From assembly GCA_009929975.1 (NCBI GenBank), contig RZZF01000007.1, positions 1-20,093 of the forward strand: 20,093 nucleotides of DNA. Reading direction: 5' to 3'. This stretch comes from Clostridia bacterium. GTDB lineage: Bacteria; Bacillota; Clostridia; Saccharofermentanales; UBA5734. The notes beneath the pieces are model-generated. The model had not been told where the DNA came from, searched no databases, and saw only the letters and a list, made by a program, of their open reading frames with translations. Numbering within the stretch: the stretch's first letter is position 1; each line of letters starts with the position of its first letter. Positions 6,416 to 12,411 of this stretch are shown here, piece by piece. The translations under genes were made by a program, and so were the position numbers.

Positions 6416-7348
6416 TTACTTTGCCTTCGCCGCTTGGGCCGCCTTGGCTTTCGCGGCTTCACGCGGATCAGTCCAGAGATGCAGACCACTGGTTGTCGGA
6501 TGCCCGTTTTCGTCAGCCGCGAGCATCAAACCGTTCATGATCGCACCGGTCGGGCAGACATCAAGACATTCACCGCAGCGTACGCATTTCTCCTGGTCGA
6601 TGACCGCCAGCGGGCCATCCATGGTGATCGCGCCATATTGACAGACCTTGAAGCAGCGCTGACAGCCGATACAGCCGATCGTGCAATTTTTCCGTGTCTG
6701 CGCACCCGGCCATTTGTTGCGGCATTTGACCGTATAGGCATCCAGATGCTTGGGGATGATCTCAATCAGTTCTTTCGGGCAGGCTTTGACACACAGGCCG
6801 CAGGCGGTACACAGACTGCTGTCGACATGGGCGATGCCATCCGCCATATAGATCGCACCATAGGGACAGACTTCCGCGCAGTCACCGAAGCCGATACACC
6901 CGTAAGTACAGGAGTTCGGGCCGGAGAAAAGGCCATGGGCGGCTGAACAGCTGATCGTTCCCGAATAATCATAACGTTTTTTGGTGTGGTCAACGGTTCC
7001 CTGGCAGTAGACATGCGCGACTTGAGGAATGAAGCTCGGCTTCTCAAGTCCGAGAAAATCAGCCAGCTCGGCGGCGGTTTCCGGCCCGCCGACCGGACAA
7101 CGTGAGGCGTTGGTATCCTCTCCCGAGCTGAGTGCCGCGGCATAACCGTCACAGCCGCTGTAGCCGCAGGCTCCACAGTTGACTCCCGGCAGGATATTCC
7201 GGACTTTTTCCAGTTTTTCATCAACCGGAAGCGCAAAAACTTTCGTTGTTATGATAATAATGATACCGAGCACCAGAGCGATACCACCGCCGATCAGCGC
7301 CGGAACCACGAATGAGTTCATGATGACAGTATGGATCAGGTTTTGCAT
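6416..7348 (-). CDS. rnfB: Rnf complex subunit B (polyferredoxin)
   Basis: RnfB is the membrane-attached iron-sulfur subunit that is thought to accept electrons from ferredoxin in the ferredoxin:NAD+ oxidoreductase. The 310 residues start with a membrane anchor (about 11-36). The 4Fe-4S domain follows with C58, C61, C66 and C84. Further cluster motifs are C147/C151/C157/C161, C180/C183/C186/C190, C226/C229/C232/C236 and C255/C258/C261/C265, with extra cysteines at C209 and C222 near the fourth. This matches the long clostridial type of RnfB rather than the shorter proteobacterial one. The tail is Ala/Lys-rich (AAKAKAAQAAKAK). AGGAG is seven bases before the ATG at 7348. It is the last gene of the rnf operon, 22 bases after rnfA. 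Confidence 0.95.
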   Translation of the reverse strand: MQNLIHTVIMNSFVVPALIGGGIALVLGIIIIITTKVFALPVDEKLEKVRNILPGVNCGACGYSGCDGYAAALSSGEDTNASRCPVGGPETAAELADFLGLEKPSFIPQVAHVYCQGTVDHTKKRYDYSGTISCSAAHGLFSGPNSCTYGCIGFGDCAEVCPYGAIYMADGIAHVDSSLCTACGLCVKACPKELIEIIPKHLDAYTVKCRNKWPGAQTRKNCTIGCIGCQRCFKVCQYGAITMDGPLAVIDQEKCVRCGECLDVCPTGAIMNGLMLAADENGHPTTSGLHLWTDPREAAKAKAAQAAKAK

Positions 7349-7370
7349 GAGCGTACTCCTCTTCTATGGA

Positions 7371-7961
7371 TCAGCTGAACAGCTGTTCAATCAGTCCCTT
7401 GAATCCAAAGAAGGAAATGGAGACAAGAGCGGCGGAAACCAGAGCGATCGGCAGACCCTTCATGAATTTAGGTACGTCCGCGTGATCAACTTTGACCCTG
7501 ATTCCGGAGAACAGGAACAGTGCAAGCATGAAGCCGAGTCCGGCACCGACCGCACTGAACATAGACTGGACAAAAGTGTAGCCCTCGTCAATGTTCAGAA
7601 TGGTCAGACCGAGAATCGCGCAGTTGGTCGTAATCAGCGGTAGAAAAATTCCCAGAGCAGAGTACAGGGGAGGGATGACCTTCTTCAGAAAGACTTCGAT
7701 AATCTGGACCAGTGATGCGATGACCAGAATGAAAATGACGGTCTGCAGATAGTTCAGATCCAGAGGAAAGAGAATCAGGTTGAAGATCGGCCAGGTGATC
7801 GCCGTGGCCAGAACCATGACGAACAGAACGGCAAAACTCATACCCATGGCCGTCTTGATGTTCTTGGAGACTCCCAGGAAGGGACAGACGCCGAGGAATT
7901 TCGACAGGACGAAATTATCGACCAGAATCGCGCTGAACAGAATAATCAGTAATTCTTTCAT
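7371..7961 (-). CDS. rnfA: Rnf complex membrane subunit A
   Basis: This 196-residue integral membrane protein is of the RnfA/NqrE family, with six predicted membrane helices. RnfA and RnfE form a pseudo-symmetric pair in the membrane core of the ion-pumping complex. C26 in GVCPFLGV and C114 in TTNCAILG are the conserved cysteines that, in structures of this family, hold an iron-sulfur cluster between RnfA and RnfE. The start MKELLIILFSAILVDNFVLS is canonical. The ATG overlaps the rnfE stop by four bases (ATGA), and GAGG lies nine bases upstream. rnfB follows after 22 bases. Confidence 0.96.
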   Translation of the reverse strand: MKELLIILFSAILVDNFVLSKFLGVCPFLGVSKNIKTAMGMSFAVLFVMVLATAITWPIFNLILFPLDLNYLQTVIFILVIASLVQIIEVFLKKVIPPLYSALGIFLPLITTNCAILGLTILNIDEGYTFVQSMFSAVGAGLGFMLALFLFSGIRVKVDHADVPKFMKGLPIALVSAALVSISFFGFKGLIEQLFS

Positions 7962-8743
7962 GACCGGTTACCTCGTTTGTTGAATTCAGCCGTTTCGGGA
8001 TCAACAGGTCCCTGCTCACCCCGTTGGCCCAGACTGCAGCCGCCGCAGAGCAGACACGCGGTCTGATCATTGATCGCCCCGGCGCAGTTCAGGTCCTGAT
8101 CTGCTGGTTGCCGCTCGCGTTTGTCCAGATAAGCATTCAGCTTCTGTGCGAAAGCGACCAGGATGCCCAGCGCGAAGAAACCGCCGGGCGGTAGAATCAT
8201 CACCAGCATGGGCTCAATGTAGCCGCCGGCCTGCAGGCCGGGAAGGCTCAGATTGAAGAAACTGCCGTTGCCCATGATTTCGCGGATGGTTCCCATCAGG
8301 ACGAGCGCGGCGGTGTAGCCGAGGCCCATGCCCAGTCCGTCGATGACGGAGGGCAGCACCGCGTTCTTGCTGGCGAACATTTCCGCCCGGGCCAGAATAA
8401 TGCAGTTCACGGTGATCAGCGGAATGAAGATACCGAGTGATTCATTGAGCGCGGGCAGAAACGCCTGCATCAGCATTTGAACCAGTGTCACCATTCCGGC
8501 GATGATCGTGATGAACGCGGGGATCCGGACCTTCGCCGGAATCGCGTTGCGCAGCAGCGATATAATCAGATTTGATGAGATCAGGACAAAGGAGGCCGCG
8601 AGGCCCATGCCCAGTCCGTTTTCAACACTGGTGGTGACCGCCAGGGTCGGACACATACCGAGAACCAGGCGTAGAACCGGGTTCTCACGCAGTAATCCTT
8701 TACCGAAAATGGTGAGTAAAGGCTGTTGTTTCTTTTTGGCCAT
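7958..8743 (-). CDS. rnfE: Rnf complex membrane subunit E with Cys-rich tail
   Basis: This 261-residue partner of RnfA has six predicted helices in residues 1-205. The conserved cluster cysteines are C31 (GMCPTLAV) and C114 (TVNCIILA). The core is typical, but after residue 205 there is a hydrophilic extension of more than 50 residues with C220, C230, C233 and C236 (spacing x9, x2, x2), ending in charged residues. That pattern could bind a metal or iron-sulfur cluster. Some clostridial RnfE proteins may share such a tail, as I recall. The ATG overlaps the rnfG stop by one base (TAATG), and GGAGG lies ten bases upstream. The stop overlaps rnfA. Confidence 0.95.
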   Translation of the reverse strand: MAKKKQQPLLTIFGKGLLRENPVLRLVLGMCPTLAVTTSVENGLGMGLAASFVLISSNLIISLLRNAIPAKVRIPAFITIIAGMVTLVQMLMQAFLPALNESLGIFIPLITVNCIILARAEMFASKNAVLPSVIDGLGMGLGYTAALVLMGTIREIMGNGSFFNLSLPGLQAGGYIEPMLVMILPPGGFFALGILVAFAQKLNAYLDKRERQPADQDLNCAGAINDQTACLLCGGCSLGQRGEQGPVDPETAEFNKRGNRS

Positions 8744-9321
8744 TATTCTTCAACCTCCCATTCGAGCGACTGATGGTATTCAGCGGCATCATTGATCGCG
8801 TCGGCGACAGCTCTTGAAGAGATGGTCGCGCCGGATATCGCGTCAATCACATATTGGTCTGGCTGGTCCGCCTTGGTGACGAAGTCCTGATCAACCGCTT
8901 CACCGGTAAACTGGCTGAGAAAGGCCGGGGCTTCGATTTTCTTGCCGAGTCCGGGGGTCTCATCATTGGCCAGCACCTGAATGCCCTGGATGCTCTCATC
9001 CGGCAATACACCGATCATCACAGGCACATCGCCGGCATAGCCGCGGGGGGCCGCGACATACAGATAGCCGAGAGTCTGCTGGCTGCTGTCTTTTGCGATA
9101 TAAGCTTCCTGGATTGTTTCGGCGGGTTGTTCACCGGCTTCAACCGCTTCGAATTCGACGGCCTGCGGGAAAATGAGAAGACGGTTTTCATTCACCAGAG
9201 CGAGCGCCTGCGTTTCACGGGCTTCACGCGTCAGGTCATAGGTGAAAGCCAACAGCCCGGTGGTGATCAGACCGATCAGGCACAGGACGATGACCGGCAT
9301 CAGCATACTATTGTTTTTCAT
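8743..9321 (-). CDS. rnfG: Rnf complex FMN subunit G
   Basis: This 192-residue protein has one N-terminal membrane segment (about 7-27) and an extracytoplasmic FMN-binding domain. The covalent flavin motif is SGATISS at 163-169, with T166 the expected FMN-bearing threonine. NDETPGLGKKIE (119-130) is another family hallmark. It relays electrons through the membrane-side flavins of the complex. The gene starts inside the end of rnfD (14-base overlap), with GGAGG eight bases before its ATG, and overlaps rnfE by one base. Confidence 0.95.
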   Translation of the reverse strand: MKNNSMLMPVIVLCLIGLITTGLLAFTYDLTREARETQALALVNENRLLIFPQAVEFEAVEAGEQPAETIQEAYIAKDSSQQTLGYLYVAAPRGYAGDVPVMIGVLPDESIQGIQVLANDETPGLGKKIEAPAFLSQFTGEAVDQDFVTKADQPDQYVIDAISGATISSRAVADAINDAAEYHQSLEWEVEE

Positions 9322-10297
9322 GAGCGCGACCTCCGAAAGGAACCGGTGTTGTCAGACGTTCGATGTGAGGCGTCAGCAGATTCATGAAGAGAATCGCGAA
9401 GGAAACGCCTTCTGTCATGCCGCCGAACAGACGGATCAGTGATGTGATCAGACCGCAGCCGATTCCGAAAATAACCCGTCCGCTGCGGGTGAGGGGAACG
9501 GTGACATAGTCCGTTGCCATGAAAAACGCTCCGAGCACCAGTCCGCCGGACAGCATGTGATAGAGCGGGTCCTGTCCGCCGAGGAAGGTCAACAGCCCGA
9601 CTGTACCGACAAAAGCGAGCGGCGTCCAGAGGGCGATGGTCTTGCGGATGACCAGATAGACAATACCGATCAGCAGGGCCAGAATCGGGACTTCACCCAG
9701 GCAGCCGCCTTTGAAACCGATGAACATATGCAGATACGTCGGCATGTCACTGGTGACCTGACCGCCCGAATCCTGCAGAAGGTACAGCGGCGTCGCGGCT
9801 GAGATGAGATCCGCACCGCCCGCGGCACCGTTAACGGCCGCGGCACCGGCGTCTTTGGCCCGGCTGGCCAGAATGGCCCAGCGGGTCATCGCTGAAGGGT
9901 AGGAGAGTGTCAGGATGACACGGGCCGCCAGGGCCGGGTTGACAAAATTCTGACCGATTCCACCGAACATCTGCTTGACGATGACGATCGCGATGAACGA
10001 ACCGATCACGGGAATGTAAAGCGGAATGGTCGGCGAGAGATTGAACGCCAGCAGCAGGCCGGTCACGACAGCGCTGTAATCTGAGATTGAGTTATAGCGT
10101 TTCATGACTTTCCGGCTGATGTATTCAAACAGAACCGCTGAACCGACCGTGACAGCCGTTACGAGCGCGGCCCGGTAGCCGAACATGTAGATGGACGCGA
10201 TCAGCGCCGGTATCAGCGCGATGACAACATCAAGCATCAGGCGCGGCGTGCTGGACCGGTCACGGATATGCGGGGATGATGAAACTTGAAGAATCAT
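9308..10297 (-). CDS. rnfD: Rnf complex membrane subunit D
   Basis: This 329-residue integral membrane flavoprotein is of the RnfD/NqrB family. I place the start at the ATG at 10297 (MILQVSSSPHIRDRSSTPRL): it overlaps the rnfC stop by four bases (ATGA), GGAGG lies ten bases upstream, and family homology begins there. An in-frame start 36 codons earlier would run through the rnfC end and adds non-homologous sequence. Multiple membrane helices follow, with FGGIGQNFVNPALAARV at 111-127. The segment SAATPL (166-171) sits where the family carries its covalent FMN, with T169 the likely flavin threonine, although the usual SGAT is here SAAT. GCLGEVPILALLIG (198-211) is typical. Confidence 0.94.
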   Translation of the reverse strand: MILQVSSSPHIRDRSSTPRLMLDVVIALIPALIASIYMFGYRAALVTAVTVGSAVLFEYISRKVMKRYNSISDYSAVVTGLLLAFNLSPTIPLYIPVIGSFIAIVIVKQMFGGIGQNFVNPALAARVILTLSYPSAMTRWAILASRAKDAGAAAVNGAAGGADLISAATPLYLLQDSGGQVTSDMPTYLHMFIGFKGGCLGEVPILALLIGIVYLVIRKTIALWTPLAFVGTVGLLTFLGGQDPLYHMLSGGLVLGAFFMATDYVTVPLTRSGRVIFGIGCGLITSLIRLFGGMTEGVSFAILFMNLLTPHIERLTTPVPFGGRAHEKQ

Positions 10298-11652
10298 TTC
10301 TTGGTGCCCTCCTTCGCCATGGCCTGACGGACATACGATTTGCCGTTGCGGATGCTTTGGACCAGGAACCGCTTGGCCGGGCAGACATAGGTACAGCTGC
10401 CACATTCAATGCAGTCCATGACATGATAGTGGTTGAGCCCGTCGATATCTTTGTTGCGGGCCATATTATCCAGCATCGTCGGCATCAGATGCATGGGACA
10501 GGATGTCACACAGCGTGAGCAGCGGATACATTGGGTTTCGTCGGGGATATCCGCTTCCTTTTCACCGAAGACGAGAATCGCGTTGTTATGCTTAATGATC
10601 GTGGCTTCCAGACGGTCAAGCGCGACACCCATCATCGAGCCGCCCATGATCACTTTGACTTTGCCGTCCTTGGTTCCGGGATGCAGGCCGCCGGCGGCTT
10701 CAACAACATCGGGAATCGGCGCCCCGATCGGCACATTGACATTACAGGGCACCTGAATGGCACTGCCATCAAGTGTGACACGCTTGCGGATCAGGGGGAT
10801 GCCGGTTTTCAGATATTTAGAGATGAACCGGACGGTGCTGACATTGAGAACCAGGACATGAGCGTCATGTGGCAGGCCGCCGGTCGGAACCTTGCGTCCG
10901 GTCAGCGCGTAGATCAGCATCTTTTCAGCTCCCTGCGGGTAACGGGTGGGCAGACGCTGTATTTTGATATTCGGCTGCAGATTGGAGGACAGATTCAGTT
11001 TGACCAGTTCATATTCCAGAACGTCTGCCGCGAGCGGTTTGTTCTTTTCAATACCGACCTGGGCAAGCGGAATGTCCATATAGTGCATGACCTTCATGAT
11101 GCCGTCGATGATCTCGTCAGGGTGCTCGGCGCATTGCCGGAAATCAGCGGTGATATAAGGTTCACATTCGGCCGCGTTGATCACCAGGACATCCGGTTCC
11201 TTGCCCGGCGGCGGCTTCATTTTCATATGTGTCGGGAAGCCCGCGCCGCCCAGTCCGACCAGACCAGATTCACGCAGCGCCCGTATGAAATCATCACGAT
11301 TCTCAACCACCGGCGGGCGAATATCCGGATGCATCGTATGCTGGCCGTCGGACTCGATGGTGACGACAGTCATGGAACGCCCGTTGCTGGCCACTTCCCG
11401 TTGGGTTGACTTGACTGTGCCGGATACGCTGGAATGAATCGGAACCGCCATCGGTGTGTCGGCTTCGCCGATCACCTGCCCGACCAGAACATGGTCGCCC
11501 GGCTTCACAATGCATGTACAGGGCGGACCGATGTGCATGCTCATCGGAATCCTGACGACAGGAAAATCATCAAGACGCCGTGTCGGATAAAAGTGGGTGT
11601 TCTTATTGCTTTTTGGGTGGACACCGCCAGAAAAATGACCCAGTTTGAACAC
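10294..11652 (-). CDS. rnfC: Rnf complex subunit C (NADH/flavin and iron-sulfur subunit)
   Basis: This 452-residue peripheral subunit carries the NAD+-reducing site of the complex on the cytoplasmic side. The N-terminus GGVHPKSNKNT and the RIPMSMHIGPPC segment are typical. The nucleotide/FMN-binding GLGGAGFPTHMK and NAAECEPYI follow at about 130-160. Two 4Fe-4S motifs lie near the C-terminus (CIRCSRCVTSCPMH and CIECGSCTYVCPAK). The start is a GTG at 11652 (VFKLGHFSGG, read as Met), with AGGAGG eight bases upstream. It is the first gene of rnfCDGEAB, and the whole set is packed with overlaps of 1-14 bases or a gap of 22, so stoichiometric coupled translation is expected. Its leader contains a strong hairpin next to the ribosome site (11668-11686). 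Confidence 0.96.
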   Translation of the reverse strand: MFKLGHFSGGVHPKSNKNTHFYPTRRLDDFPVVRIPMSMHIGPPCTCIVKPGDHVLVGQVIGEADTPMAVPIHSSVSGTVKSTQREVASNGRSMTVVTIESDGQHTMHPDIRPPVVENRDDFIRALRESGLVGLGGAGFPTHMKMKPPPGKEPDVLVINAAECEPYITADFRQCAEHPDEIIDGIMKVMHYMDIPLAQVGIEKNKPLAADVLEYELVKLNLSSNLQPNIKIQRLPTRYPQGAEKMLIYALTGRKVPTGGLPHDAHVLVLNVSTVRFISKYLKTGIPLIRKRVTLDGSAIQVPCNVNVPIGAPIPDVVEAAGGLHPGTKDGKVKVIMGGSMMGVALDRLEATIIKHNNAILVFGEKEADIPDETQCIRCSRCVTSCPMHLMPTMLDNMARNKDIDGLNHYHVMDCIECGSCTYVCPAKRFLVQSIRNGKSYVRQAMAKEGTKK

Positions 11653-11667
11653 GAAATGTACCTCCTG

Positions 11668-11686
11668 ACCTGAAGGAACTTCAGGT
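11668..11686 (-). promoter_or_regulatory. Leader hairpin beside the rnfC ribosome site
   Basis: ACCTGAAG and CTTCAGGT form an exact 8-bp stem with a 3-base loop, ending a few bases before AGGAGG. It could control access to the ribosome site or stabilise the rnf mRNA. No T-run follows, so it is not a terminator. Confidence 0.45.
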
Positions 11687-11695
11687 TAATGCCAC

Positions 11696-11724
11696 GGTAT
11701 AATATAGCACATTCATTTTGTGAA
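11696..11724 (-). promoter_or_regulatory. Probable rnf operon promoter
   Basis: The minus strand has an AT-rich CTATATTATACC. One reading is TTCACA (11719-11724), 17 bases, TATACC (11696-11701); TATTAT at 11699-11704 is an alternative -10 with poor spacing. The -35 box lies inside the inverted repeat at 11710-11726. The exact boxes are uncertain. Confidence 0.4.
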
Positions 11725-11726
11725 TG
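11710..11726. repeat. Inverted repeat over the rnf promoter
   Basis: CATTCA-TTTTG-TGAATG is an exact 6-bp inverted repeat with a 5-base spacer, placed over the likely -35 of rnfC. It is a possible operator. I could not match it convincingly to Rex or another named regulator. Confidence 0.4.
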
Positions 11727-11734
11727 CGAGATTA

Positions 11735-11751
11735 TTAGCGGTTTTCGCTAA
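11735..11751. repeat. Second inverted repeat upstream of rnfC
   Basis: TTAGCG-GTTTT-CGCTAA is an exact 6-bp inverted repeat with the same 5-base spacer length as the one at 11710. The two centres are 25 bases apart, but the arms differ in sequence. Confidence 0.35.
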
Positions 11752-11795
11752 AGAAACAAAGCAGAATACAAGGTGGTCTGTCTGTTAAGACGGAA

Positions 11796-11811
11796 ATGGA
11801 AACGTTTACGG
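11796..11811. promoter_or_regulatory. cre-like (LacI/CcpA-type) operator candidate
   Basis: ATGGAAACGTTTACGG matches the catabolite-responsive-element pattern WTGNAANCGNWNNCAW except at the last two positions, and is centred on the palindrome AAACGTTT. It is about 100 bases upstream of the rnf promoter and a similar distance upstream of the arsR one. No regulator gene is visible in the window. Confidence 0.3.
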
Positions 11812-11908
11812 TTCGAAATAAGCACAATTTATCCGGATGATCTGCAAGATGAATTTATCTATATTTCATGCAAACGATTACGGAGCCGCTGATCAAATAA
11901 AAGACCGG

Positions 11909-11937
11909 TTGCACAGGTAAAAATAACATGTTATCAT
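11909..11937 (+). promoter_or_regulatory. Promoter of the arsR/ATPase operon
   Basis: TTGCAC (11909-11914), 17 bases, TATCAT (11932-11937). The exact palindrome ATAACATGTTAT (11923-11934) straddles the spacer and the -10, and the operator at 11937-11954 begins at the last base of the -10. Confidence 0.55.
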
Positions 11938-11954
11938 ATGAACATATATTCATA
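11937..11954. promoter_or_regulatory. ArsR/SmtB-type operator
   Basis: TATGAA-CATATA-TTCATA is an exact 6-bp inverted repeat with a 6-base spacer, the ATGAA-N6-TTCAT form known for zinc-sensing SmtB/CzrA-type repressors. It covers the expected transcription start, so binding of the metal-free regulator would block the operon. Confidence 0.65.
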
Positions 11955-12031
11955 CAATTAAGCGGAAATTGCTGCTTCATTAATATCACGATGGATCTGG
12001 CCGATCAGGCAAGGCAACAGGGGGAAGCGTC

Positions 12032-12397
12032 ATGCTGAAGACTGAAAAAAGAAGGGATCAACGGTCCGCCGCGAGTCAAATGACCCGTGGACCATCTGAC
12101 TATTCCGATGACAATCGCTTGATTGATGTCAGTGACCTGTTCAAGATCATGGGCGATCCGTCACGCATGCGGATGATCATGGCCTTGCTTGAACAGGAAT
12201 ATTGCGTTCATGAACTGGCAGAGTTGATTGAGACGAGCCAGTCTGCTGTTTCGCATCAATTGAGGATTATGCGCCAGGCCCGGCTGGTCAGGTACCGCCG
12301 CGATGGAAAGCATAGCTACTATAGTCTGCAGGATGATCATGTCCGTCAGCTGGTTCAGCTGGCGCTGGACCATGTAAACGAACTTTACGCGATCTGA
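12032..12397 (+). CDS. ArsR/SmtB-family metal-sensing repressor
   Basis: This 121-residue winged-helix dimer is expected to repress its own operon until metal binds. The recognition helix is TSQSAVSHQLRIM (68-80) and the wing is RYRRDGKHSYYSL (87-99). The C-terminal alpha-5 metal site is complete: D101, H103, H114 and E117, with the same spacing as D104, H106, H117 and E120 of SmtB, which senses zinc. A Cys is also kept in helix alpha-3 (C58 in EYCVHEL, followed by H60 and E61), the position of SmtB C61. So Zn (possibly Co, or Cd through C58) is the likely signal; the metal is inferred. GGGGGAAG precedes the ATG by about seven bases. An operator lies in the promoter, and the ATPase gene starts 14-23 bases downstream. 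Confidence 0.92.
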   Translation: MLKTEKRRDQRSAASQMTRGPSDYSDDNRLIDVSDLFKIMGDPSRMRMIMALLEQEYCVHELAELIETSQSAVSHQLRIMRQARLVRYRRDGKHSYYSLQDDHVRQLVQLALDHVNELYAI

Positions 12398-12411
12398 GGC
12401 AGTGAAAGCAG

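Larger units (their letters stand above)
11653..12031. other. Divergent intergenic region rnfC / arsR-type gene
   Basis: This 379-base stretch has no plausible gene and is clearly AT-richer than its surroundings. It holds, from left to right, the rnfC ribosome site and leader hairpin, the rnf promoter and two inverted repeats, a cre-like site (11796-11811), and the arsR promoter with a palindrome and an ArsR-type operator. I see nothing certain in 11812-11905. Confidence 0.7.

Noticed and set aside
6434..6946. Plus-strand open frame (170 codons) opposite rnfB
   Set aside because: It is an antisense shadow with no recognisable domain or ribosome site; rnfB clusters are unambiguous.
10298..10405. 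Longer rnfD start 36 codons upstream
   Set aside because: The extension lies inside rnfC, has no homology to RnfD and no ribosome site; the ATG at 10297 has both overlap coupling and an upstream GGAGG.
10531..11409. Long plus-strand open frame (292 codons) opposite rnfC
   Set aside because: Its amino-acid make-up (many Gln, His, Asp, Arg) is that of an antisense shadow of a GC-rich gene, it has no ribosome site, and rnfC is certain.
11719..11751. Rex (NADH-sensing) operator in front of rnfC
   Set aside because: A TTGTGAA half-site is present, but there is no TTCACAA partner at the required spacing.
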